From NCBI GenBank assembly GCA_020055645.1, contig CM034546.1, positions 111,321,375-111,385,374 of the forward strand: a stretch of 64,000 nucleotides of DNA. The letters are read 5' to 3'. Origin of the DNA: Tomocerus qinae (Eukaryota; Arthropoda; Collembola; Entomobryomorpha; Tomoceridae). Below, piece by piece: positions 42,787-53,800 of the stretch (positions are counted from its first letter, which is position 1; the number at the start of each line of letters is the position of its first letter). Made by a program: the position numbers and the translations under genes. The notes beneath the pieces are model-generated. The model was not told the origin of the DNA. It made no database searches and was given only the letters and a program-made list of their open reading frames with translations.

Positions 42787-45700
42787 ATGTGGAAGTTGCA
42801 AATATTTTTATTGGCTCTGGTAGTCATTTATTCAGCAAAAAATGTTGTAGCCAGTGATGAAGAAGCTGCGAAAAAGTATTTGCAAGAACTGGAGCCTCGT
42901 TACACAGAAGCATGTAACAAGGTATGTAATTATACCTCAACGTACCTGTACTACTACACGTTTGCCTTTTACATTCGTTTTACATTGAAAATTTGCTAGC
43001 TTGTATTGAACATAGATTGGGAATTAACAAGGCATTAGATCCCAGCTTTGTACAGTACTGTACAAAGCTGGGATCTAATGCCTTGGGGAATTAATTCAAT
43101 TAGAAATGTTTCATATAAATTAGCACATGCCACAATTTTACCTCTTTTATCTATAAGATTATAAAAACCTAATGTTAAATATTTTTTGTGTCCATCGGTA
43201 TACCTTACCTCGGAATTTAATGTGCGTAGCAAATGGTTTCGCATTGGGACTACGAGACTGATATCACGAAAGCAAAAGAAGAAGCATCAGTAAGTTGAAG
43301 TGTACCTAAAAAATATTTTTTAAATTGTAGACATTTCATGTAATGCTAAAATGTTGTCGCCTGTTGTTGGACAGAATGCAGCTGCAAATGAATTTTCCGA
43401 ATTCCAAGCTGCTGTTCAAAAGGAAATAATTGAAAAGTTTTCTGATTGGAAAACATTTAAAGATCCTCAAGTAGTTCGCGAGTTCAAAAACCTAGCCACT
43501 ACAGTAATAACTAATAACAACTTACCAAATTAATAGATTACTTGTATCTATCTATATGAAAATATTATTTGTTCCTATCATAATCAATGTAATTTTTACA
43601 TCAGGGTCCAGGAAACATGCCAAAAGAAGACGTTGAAGCGGTAAGTTTCCTCCCAGCATATTGTCATACAATTTTAACGAGTACCTATGAATTCGTGAAG
43701 AGTTTCTTCTACTAAATAGTTAAACTTAATATTATAGATGAATGCTTTGTCAAGCAAAATGGAATCGGCTTACGCTTCGGCAACTGTTTGCGAGTACAAA
43801 AATTCTAAAAATTGTTCCTTCCATTTGGACCCTGGTAGTAGACAATGAAAATCTAATAGTTAATATCTTATGCATCACAAATAGTGTAGATAAATTGGAC
43901 ATTCTCCTGATTCTAGAACTAACAAATGTTTTGAAAACTTCAAATGATTTTGATGAATTGGCTCATTATTGGACAGCATGGCACGACACGATGGGTTCAA
44001 AAGTATCTGCTGATGATTTTGAAAAGTTTGCCAAATATCAAAATGACATGGCAGTGGCTAACGGTAAGCTAACAGTACTTTTCGGCCATAATCAAATTGT
44101 TTCGAGTGTTGCTGGTCTACATTTATTTTCAACGCGACAGTCATTAACTAATAATGTTCGGGTGGTAGGTTTCAAGGATATGTCACACTTTTGGGCTGAT
44201 CCTTATGATGATGGCAGTAAAGGATTTAATGCTGACAAGTTTATGAAAGACATGGGAAAGGTTTGGGAGAAATTGAAACCCTATTACAGGTAAAATCAAG
44301 ATCTTATGAATATTTGAATTTCTTTTAAAATCTAAATGCTTCTTAATGTACAGGAGAATTATTCTGGTTTTTAGTAAACTCCATGCTTACGTGCGTATGA
44401 AATTAAGGTCTAAATACGAGGATAAAATCGATAAAGATGGATATATGCCAATGAACATATTTGGCAATATGTGGGCACAGGTTGATTTCTATTATTCATG
44501 AGTATACACTATTATTGGCATAAAATTGAGTCTAAGTGAGACATGTCGAAAGCAGAGGCTGAACTGCATACCAGTTAGTATAAAAATGTTATCTTTCACC
44601 AGGACTGGACAAATCTGGACAAAATAACGAAACCATATCCTGAAACACCAAATTTAGACGCGACAGATGCAATGGTTGCAGCAGTAAGACTGATATCTTC
44701 ACTTTTCATTTATAAGTAAAATTCTGCATCTTCATAATTAATCTTCATAACAATTGCAACTCTTAGAAATACGATGTGGATAAAATGTTCAAAGAAGCAG
44801 ACAAATTTTTCGGTGGACTTGGATTAAAGACAATGACTGACAGCTTCTGGAAGAAGAGCATGTTAACGAGGCCTGAAGGTCGTGATGTTGTTTGTCATGC
44901 ATCAGCCGAAGATTTTTGTACTGGAAAATCAAGTGGAGATTTCAGGTAATCATCAACTGACCCTTTGAAACAATAGATTATCTCTACATTTGAATACTTT
45001 TCTGGAATACAAAAATATTTTGATTTATCTCGCTATAGGATTAAAATGTGCACTCAAGTCAACATGGAGGATTTAGGTGGTTTCAGTATTTTATTGTATT
45101 CAAAATTCTGTCTTAACTGACCTTAAAAGTGTTAATATATTTAAATAGTTACCGTTCACCATGAAATGGGCCATATTGAATACTATATGCAATACCAGGA
45201 CGAGAACTTCGTTTTCCGTACTGGAGCTAACCCTGGTTCGTGAAGAAGCGTTACTTACACTATACGATTATACGACCTTTTATATAGCAATATTATCCTA
45301 ATGGTGAGTTTACACAATACTTGTTCTCAGGATTTCATGAAGCAATTGGAGATGCTTTGGGTTTAGCTGTAACAACTCCAGCCCATCTCACTTGCGTCTT
45401 GGATTTGGACTTAGGGTTGGATATTGAATGTGATGGTAATTCAACAGAAGCAGGAGGTCGAAATCTTAAGAAGGGTAAAGGAAAAGGAAAGGGCAAAGGA
45501 AACAAAAAAGGAGTAGGAGGAGCAGCAGCCTTTTTAGGTGCTATGGTTCTCAAGAGTAACTTTTTGGACTCTATTGCTGAGACCCTCAAACTAAAACCCG
45601 CTGCCGAGACTGATGAGTTACCAAAGGGCGTTACAAAAATGGACATCAACTTTTTATATTACAAAGCCCTCGAGAAGGTACGTGGATATAAATGTTAATT

Positions 45701-46590
45701 GTGTTAATGTATGAATGGGTGAATGTGAATACCTGAAATGTACTTTAGTCAAACCAGCATAAATGAAGACTTTATGATAAATAATTGCTGATTTTGTTGG
45801 TTTAGTTTGCTTTCTTTCCATTCGCACTCTTCATTGATATTTGGAGATTCGAAGTTTTCTCTGGAAAGCTAAAAAAAGAAAAGTATACTGAGAGATGGTG
45901 GGAGCTAAGAAAGGAATACCAAGGTAGATGAATAATATTATTAACTCTTGATATGCAAAATTATCCCAAACTAAAAAAAACATAATTCTCCTAAAAAGGT
46001 ATTGTGCCTCCTAAAAAGAGAAAATCCTCCAGTTTTGATCCTGCGGCCAAATACCATATCGTAGGGAATGTGGAGTATATACGGTAAAATGATATTTCTA
46101 TATACGGATTCTGACTCATTATTTTGGGACTTTAAAGTAGCATGCGAATTAATGTGAAATCGTCTTTATTTCTGATTACTTTCTTCAGATATTTTATAAG
46201 TCACATTCTCCAATTCCAATTTTTCGAAGCTATGTGCATAGCTGCCGGAGAGTATAGTAGAGAAAATCCTAAAAAGCCATTGTACCAGTGTGATTTTACT
46301 GATAGTAAGGAAGCGGGCAAAGCTCTGGAGTAAGTATAGATAGTATACTGTGTATTATTGTAATACATTGTGAATAAGATAACTAAATTTGTTATTTATG
46401 CCGTCTTCTAAGGGATATGATGAAAATGGGCTTTACTAAACCTTGGCCAGAAGCGTTGGAGAAAATAGCCAAAACAAAAACGCTTTCTATAGAACCTTTG
46501 ATGAATTATTTCAAACCTTTATTTGACAAAATTACTAAGGACTTGAAAAAAGGGAAGGAACGACCGTGCTTTGGAAAGCAAGATTGTTAG
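42787..46590 (+). CDS. Ance: Angiotensin-converting-enzyme-like M2 metallopeptidase, copy 1
   Basis: Secreted single-domain zinc dipeptidyl carboxypeptidase of family M2. Exons: 42787-42921, 43230-43289, 43375-43503, 43605-43640, 43738-43834, 43917-44063, 44169-44289, 44375-44480, 44603-44683, 44767-44945, 45039-45076, 45149-45235, 45331-45677, 45806-45923, 45999-46083, 46189-46329, 46413-46590; 694 aa. A signal peptide ([17 protein letters not shown]) starts it, and no C-terminal anchor follows, so it should be soluble. HEMGH is at about 381-385 and the third zinc ligand Glu at 409 in GFHEAIGD. Substrate-site residues AKYH and YIRY, the Gln in MWAQ, and all three disulfide pairs are present. 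Unusually, about 60 residues (440-500) containing a [10 protein letters not shown] run are inserted after [12 protein letters not shown]. It pairs tandemly with copy 2. An in-frame extension upstream of the ATG is discounted because it would bury the signal peptide. Confidence 0.94.
43019..43094. mobile_element. 58-bp perfect palindrome flanked by 9-bp direct repeats (MITE-like insertion)
   Basis: 43028-43085 is a perfect inverted repeat with no loop: 29-nt arms beginning CAAGGCATTAGATCCCAGC and meeting at CAGT/ACTG. It is flanked exactly by GGGAATTAA at 43019-43027 and 43086-43094, which has the form of a target-site duplication. It lies in intron 1 of ACE copy 1, which is 308 bp, while the corresponding intron of copy 2 is 98 bp and lacks it. 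A minimal fold-back or MITE-type DNA transposon is the simplest reading; 8-10 bp duplications are typical of Mutator-like and some related superfamilies. The family is not identified. Confidence 0.7.
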
Positions 46591-46969
46591 AAGATCAAAT
46601 CATACGAACCTATTGTTAAGAAAAACACAATACACTATTACCCTCGATAGATTTTTATATTATGTATGGCTGCCATAATTTATTGTATCTGAGTTAAAAT
46701 TTCTAGCAATAAAGCAGTAAATGTAATATCAAACATGCATATCGGTATCCATTGTAGTTGTAGTAGTAAATAATATTAGGATCTGAATGAAATATGAATT
46801 AACCAATACATTTTAGGTCGTATGTTCAAAATATGACCTCTGCCTCAAATGAAACAATGGCATGTGGTACGGACACTGCGTCACCATATTTCGAAATAGA
46901 ACTGGAGTAGCGCTTTTAATATACATTAATAATAATTACTTAACACGATATTGTATCAGAACTTATGTT
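46591..46969. other. Spacer between the two ACE genes
   Basis: 379 bp holding the 3' UTR of copy 1, with AATAAA at 46708-46713 (118 nt after the TAG stop), and the upstream region of copy 2. No other coding sequence is visible. Confidence 0.7.
46708..46713 (+). terminator. Polyadenylation signal for ACE copy 1
   Basis: AATAAA lies 118 nt after the stop codon at 46588-46590. Confidence 0.55.
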
Positions 46970-46991
46970 GATGGGAACCCATAAAAATCAC
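46970..46991 (+). promoter_or_regulatory. TATA-like promoter block shared with ACE copy 1 (copy 2)
   Basis: GATGG-N4-CCATAAAAATCAC, 70 bp upstream of the ATG at 47040, matching the block upstream of copy 1. A CAGTC motif at 47016-47020 lies about 35 bp downstream of the ATAAAAA core, a fitting distance for an arthropod initiator. Confidence 0.4.
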
Positions 46992-47039
46992 GTACGCTTA
47001 AACATCTATTGGAGCCAGTCATCGTTTTCAGTTTTCAGT

Positions 47040-50000
47040 ATGTTGATATTAGAAAATGTTTTATTGGCTTTGGCACTTATTAAAACATACTGTAGTTCTA
47101 TGCACTTTTCGTCAGTTAGGATCAGAAATAATACTAACAGTGCAGTCAACGATGAAAAAGCTGCAAAAAAGTATTTACAAGAACTGGAACCCCGTTACAC
47201 TAAAGCGTGTGCTAAGGTGAGCTACTCTAACTTTGGATATAAACATTAGAATGATAAATATCTTTATAACATTATAACCCATTAATATCTTAATTCACAA
47301 GTTAATGTTTGTAGGAAGCTCTTATCAATTGGCAATATGAAACTAATTTGACGCAAGAAAACGAAGATGCATCAGTAAGATTGAACCATACTTAACAAAA
47401 TAATTTTGAAATTGTAGACATTTCATGTAAAGTAAAGCTGTCGCATCTTGTTGAACAGAATGAAGCTGCTAATGAACTTTCCGAATTCAAAGCCGGTGTT
47501 CAAAAGGAAATCAATGAAAAGTTTTCTGGTTGGAAAATATTTAAAGATCCTCAGTTAGTTCGCGAGTTTAAAAATCTAGCCATTACAGTAATAACTTCCT
47601 AATAAATTGTAACAATTTTTGTACAAAACTTGTTCAGGTTGTGCGTAGTTTCACTAAATGAATTTATAACAGGGTCCAGCAGACATGCCAAAGGATGATG
47701 TTGAAGCGGTGAATTTTCTTCCTCTCCATTGAAATATTATTCTATATGATAGTGAAGATGTTCTCAATGGTTTTAATCCTTATACAATTAGATGCATGCT
47801 TTGTTGGGGAAAATGGAATCGGCCTACTCTTCGGCAACTGTTTGTGAATACAAAAATCCTACTAATTGTTCCTTAAATTTGGAACCTGGTATTAAATGAT
47901 AAACTCTTTATTGGATACTGAATGATAAGTGAATTATTTATATAAATATTCCATTTATTTATTGAATATTCTCCTAATTAATTTTAGAACTTACACATGT
48001 TCTGAAAACTTCAACCGATTATAACGAATTAGATTATTATTGGACTGCGTGGCACGATACAATGGGTTCAAGAGTATCTGCTGATGATTTTGAAACATTT
48101 GCCAAGTATCAAAATGATATGGCAGTCGCTAACGGTAAGTTAAGTTTTTAGTTGTACCTTCAATGTTAGAAAGCGAAGGGCAAAGTAGTTACAATAATTG
48201 TTAATTGTTATTATATTTGGCAGGTTTCAATGACATGGGTGAGTTATGGGCGTTTCAATACGATGATGGCAGTAAAGGATTTAATGCTAAAAGATTTATG
48301 ACAGAAATGGGAAACCTATGGGAGAAATTAAAACCCAATTACAGGTAAAGAATACGTACATACATTAGTTTAGTTTTGACTTTCAAAGAGACCTAAACTT
48401 ATGAATTACTCTAATTCCTCAGCAAACTCCACGCTTACGTGCGCATGAAGTTACGGTCGATTTACAAGGACCAAATAGATAAAGATGGACACATATTTGC
48501 GAATATATTTGGGAATATGTGGGCACAGGTAGATTCTAATGATTATATACTTACAAGTCACACTGAGAATGGGCCGCCCCGTTTTCTTGTATCCTCGCAA
48601 GTTTTCCGTGAGTGAATAGTGCTTCTCGTAATTGTACTTATGAATCAAATTCTACGAGATTTTTGGCAACTGCTGATAGTATTTGCCCAAACCTCTTTTT
48701 TCCCGTTTCTCCCATTTCTAACACTCAGAGCATCTTTAATTCCCATCTACCTCTCATTTCTAGAAGTGTATTTCTCCCAACCTCCGGATGGGAAGGCATA
48801 CTTTCATATACATTGTTCCAAAGGGAAAATAAAAATATTGGGTAATGTTTTTAACTATGTAGGACTGGACAAGTCTTGATAGGCTAACAAAACCATATCC
48901 TGAAACACCAAATTTGGACGCGACAGACGCAATGGTGGCAGCCGTAAGACTCTGTTTCTCATTCATCACGAACACAGATTATAAATGAATAGATTTTGAT
49001 TTACATAATATATTTTTACTACTTAGAAATATGATGTGCAGAAAATGTTCAGAGAAGCAGATAAATTCTTTGGTGGACTTGGCCTATTTACAATGACCGA
49101 CACCTTCTGGAAAAAGAGCATGTTCACGAAGCCTGAAGGTCGTGATGTTGTGTGTCATGCATCGGCCACAGATTTTTGCGCTGGAAAAACAGATGGAGAT
49201 TTCAGGTAATTGTTCGTGATGTTTAATCTTTCAAGTATTTTTTGCTACCTGATGTTAATATTTTTTACTCTCACTAACTCGCCATAGAATTAAAATGTGT
49301 ACACAAGTCAACATGGAGGATTTAGGTGAATCTCTCAATTTTTTTCAAGATGTGTCTCATGAGTCTGATCTAAAAAATGGTATTAATATATTTTAATAGT
49401 TACCATTCATCATGAAATGGGTCATATTGAATACTATATGCAATACGAGAACGAAAATTACATATTCCGTTCAGGAGCTAACCCTGGTATGCATTGGCCA
49501 TATTCTTGTACTATACAATAATGTAAGATTTTTTTGTGACATTACTGCTGGTGGGTTTATAAAATGTCTCTCCCAGGATTTCATGAAGCAATCGGAGACG
49601 CTCTGGGCTTAGCTGTAACAACTCCAGCCCATCTCACTTGTGTTTTGGGATTGGATTTGGGGTTGAATATTAAATGTGATTCCAGCGTAAGTAAAGAAAA
49701 AGTCAAAGGAAGAACAGCAGTAAATGATACTGATGATGACTTACCGAAAGGAGTAACAAAAACAGATATCAACTTTTTATACCTCAAAGCCCTTGAAAAG
49801 GTATGTCAGGAATTTTATTGAGAATAGCATAAATAATTCATACTGAATGATAATACATTTGGGTCAGTTTTCTTTCTATCCATTCGGACTCTTCATTGAT
49901 ATTTGGAGATTTGAAGTTTTCTCCGGGAAACTTAAAAAGGATAAGTATAATGACAGATGGTGGGAGTTAAGGAAGGAGTACCAAGGTAGAAAATTGCTTA

Positions 50001-50645
50001 GCTATTGACCATATAGAATTAACACAAGCTACACGTTAAGCGTTAAGTGAAAAGCTTATGTTTACAGGTATTGTGCCTCCTAAAAAGAGAAAATCCTCCA
50101 GTTTTGATCCTGCGGCTAAATACCACATCGTAGGCAATGTGGAGTATATTGGGTGAAAATATTCAACACATTTGTTTTTAAATTTAAAGAAGCCACGAAC
50201 AGCGTTACTGATTGTGACTATTTTTTAAAAGATATTTTGTAAGTTTCATCCTTCAATTCCAACTTTTCGAAGCCATGTGCATAGCTGCTGGAGAGTATAG
50301 TAAAGCAAATCCTAAAAAGCCGTTGTACCAGTGTGATTTCACTGATAGCAAGGAAGCAGGAAAAGTACTAGGGTATGGATTATCATGAAATGCAAAGCAT
50401 TCGATTTAATTAACAAATGGTTAACATTTACTTTTTATAATTTACTTTTTTTTTTTAATTTTTTTAGGGATATGATGAAATTGGGCTACAGCAAGCCTTG
50501 GCCAGAAGCATTGGAGAAAATAGCTAAAACCAAAACGCTTTCAATTGAACCTTTGATGAATTATTTCAAACCTTTATTTGACAAAATTACTAAAGACTTG
50601 AAAAAAGGGAAGGAGCGCCCGTGCTTTGGAAAGCAAAATTGCTGA
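47040..50645 (+). CDS. Ance: Angiotensin-converting-enzyme-like M2 metallopeptidase, copy 2
   Basis: Tandem paralogue of copy 1 with the same 17 exons and intron phases: 47040-47216, 47315-47374, 47459-47587, 47673-47708, 47792-47888, 47988-48134, 48224-48344, 48423-48528, 48863-48943, 49027-49205, 49288-49325, 49400-49486, 49577-49800, 49868-49985, 50068-50152, 50232-50372, 50468-50645; 667 aa. A hydrophobic N-terminus ([20 protein letters not shown]) suggests secretion. HEMGH lies at about 395-399 with Glu 423 in GFHEAIGD, so the zinc site is complete; the disulfide cysteines and AKYH are kept. The loop after AHLTC is shorter than in copy 1 and lacks the KG run. At about residue 562 the usual Arg of YIRYF, a chloride-site ligand in mammalian ACE, is Gly (codon split GG/A across the intron). 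Activity is likely, but its chloride response may differ. Confidence 0.94.
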
Positions 50646-50661
50646 AAGGATAAATCATTAA

Positions 50662-50667
50662 AATAAA
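50662..50667 (+). terminator. Polyadenylation signal for ACE copy 2
   Basis: AATAAA only 16 nt after the TGA stop. The whole gap to the convergent IFT139 stop is 215 bp, so 3' UTRs are short or overlap. Confidence 0.5.
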
Positions 50668-50860
50668 CTTGCTCAGAAAATGACATTTGATTACGGATTG
50701 AGAGAAAATGTTGTATTATTGAGAGTGTCTACATTTGTGTTATTCAGTGGATACATTAATGGAACATAATCTGTTTAAAATTGATTTTTAGTCTATTTGT
50801 TTACCCTAAATTGTTATTCTTTACTAATTGATGCCATCAAATAGACTTGTCTTGCTGCTG

Positions 50861-53800
50861 CTACATCCTCAAACTGTTTCTGGCTTTATCCATGACTTCT
50901 TTTTTGATTTTTGGGTATGACGGGTGCTTATCCAATACTGTGTGACAGACGTCAATAGCATCAGTGTATCTTTTTGCCTTCAAGTAGTTAAATGCAAGTT
51001 TGTACCCTAAAACAGACCATCAAATTATTTGATTTGCTATGGAAAGTGTAAATTATTGAAAAAATTATTTTAGTGTCACCTAAAGTGGGATTTGAACAAT
51101 TTGTCAGTTTCCATGCTTGTTCATAATTAACAGCAGCATCAGCGTAGGCCTGTTCTTTTTCCATTATGAACCCGAGATATTCATTAGCCTTTGTACATGA
51201 TTTATTGAAATGGAGCACTTTCTGTATTTTTAACAAACGAATTGTAGAGTTTAGTTTGTAGACTATCAATTTAGTAGAGAAACAAATTACAAACAAAATT
51301 GTAATATTGTAAAACCTTTATTAAATCCGTAGCCAGATCAAACTTGGAACTTTGAATGTAAATGTCCGCCAAAAGAAGCCAACACCTCTCCAAGTATTCA
51401 GCTTCTTCAACAGTCCAATTGGATTTCATAATCCGCTTAAGCTGATTACGAGCTCTAGGAGTCTACCAAATATTGTATTATTAAGCCCTGAATGTTAGTT
51501 AAAGTGATATAAATCCCGAATGGCAATAATCAAATACCTGTTTGACAAACATGTACCCTGTAGCTAAAGCATAAACTAGCATTATGGATTCTCTCCCTAA
51601 ATCCGTCGTAACTAATCCACTTAGCTCCTGGACTGCTTTTTCCATACGGCTTTTATTTTTGCTGACAAGGAGAACAAAGCATTCTAAAATATGCCTCTTG
51701 AATTTATCTTCCGAAGTTTTCAAATTGAGTTCCTTAAAATATTTAAACGAACATAAGTACATATACTTAATTACTTAATTATTGAGATAAAATTTACGAA
51801 CTAATCAATCTAATGTATTCACCCTTATAAGTGTTTCTGCAGTATTCAAAGTAATATCTCTCATGTCGCCTTTATCGTTTCCGTTGCCCATGTTCGCATC
51901 TCCTGTATTCATGTCCATGGCGTCACCTCCCATTACACCTCCGGTGGGATTAACATAAATGTCAATCATAGTGTAAAGTGCTTTCTGTCCATAGGTTGAA
52001 TCTTTTCTTGCTTTGTTTAGCATTTTAAGTGCTGAGTTTACATTACCATTGTACCTAAATATGGGGTAATGTGATTAAGCTCAAACTATTTTTGGGTACT
52101 CAACTAGTACTTACCAAAACAGTTTAATTTATCAATTTTTATGCCAAAAAGGTATTACTAACCATTCGAAAAGTCCTTGGCAATAACCAAAACCAGGATC
52201 ATTGGGATCGCAGATATTTGCAGCTGCTTTAAGATATGGTTCTGCCTCGGATAAAGTTCCTGCACGTCGAGAGCATTCAATAAACCACACCAAGGATTTC
52301 CAATGTGATGGGTGGTGATCTAGAATAATGTTAACAAGAAATAGGAAAAAGTAATTTTAGTCTAACATTTGAAAACTGCTTCATGAAACCCTTCAATCTA
52401 ACATATGACACAAATTGTTATTTTGGCAATTATTATTAGTCTTGTTTAAATCTGTTAATCTTACCTAAGAACTGCTGGAAATGAAAAGACGCACTTTGAA
52501 AGTCAAATTTTCTCAGAAAAAGCTCTCCAAGCATGACACTCGCATCTGCACTGTCGCTCTTAAGCTTTAAGAGTTGTTGGCAAGTTTGTTGACAATGAAT
52601 ATGATCTCCTGCCTATTAAATACACATCGAATCAAGGCAATCTGTATTTTGGTACAATGTACCTATGAATGTGATCAAATATGGATAAGTAACTCTTGTA
52701 CCCTCATGTATAACTTGGCAAGTGTTATGAGACATTGTGAATCATCTGGAGAAACTTCCAAGGCTTCTTTAAGACTGCGGATGGCAAATTCAATTTCACT
52801 CTGCTTTTCTGCAACTTCCCCAAGAAGTCTACAAATAGAGCAGAATTGTGACTTTTGTGCAACAACAATTGATGGCTGTTCCAATAAAACTCTTTTTAAT
52901 GCTCGATTTTGACTGTCTTTGGCTCGGACAAGGCTCTGTTGAGCTAAGCTAACATTACCCGCTCCTTGTTGAACCTACATATAGAACAAACTCATTTTTA
53001 TAAATATATTGTGCATAACGTTTAAGTAAATATGTAATTCCTCTTCTCACTTTTGCAAGTAAAACAAGAAGCTTTACTTCCGTCAACAACCCATTGAGTG
53101 AACTATCCCTGAGTTCATTCAAGGCTTGCTGAATTGTTTTTTCTGCTTTATCCCACTGCTTCAACTTCAAGTGTAATGTAGCTAGGTCGAAACGCAGTAG
53201 AAAATTGTCATCCGTTTTCACTGCTTCTTTGTAATAGTTAATGGCTTTTGAAAACTGGTGAGTTAATACCAAAGCTTGTCCCATCTTAGAAGCCAGCGTC
53301 GCATCCCGAGGATTCTTTGCAAGAGCAACTTCATAAATCTGTATAAGTCATATATTTACATTTAGCGCTCTTTTACGCTTATATTTATTCTGCAATAGTT
53401 TCCAATTTTTTCTACTACGTAATTTATGCAGATTTTACAAATTTCATGGGTGTAAATTTTAACTCCATTTCTCTTCAAATTCAAATATCTCACCTCAATT
53501 GCTTTATCAGGTTCTTGAATTGTCATGTAGGCATCTGCTAGCATTATCAAATTTTGTGGAATAGAGTTGTGGTTAACAATGTCCCTGTTTAGATTGACAA
53601 AATAATATATACATTGTTAAGTACGTTATAAAATCGTATTGTCTCTAATATTGTAATTATATCAAAAGCCAAAATGTACAGGTATGACTATGTTGTAGTA
53701 ATGCATACAGACTTACACAAAACACATCGTGTATAATTTGCTGTCATATCTGATGTGGAGGTATATGTCACTCATGAGTCTCTTTGCTTCTATGTAGTGA

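Noticed and set aside
43742..44293. Long open frame running through two ACE copy 1 introns
   Set aside because: It changes frame relative to the conserved protein before 43834 and includes intron sequence; the spliced model restores the family alignment in both paralogues.
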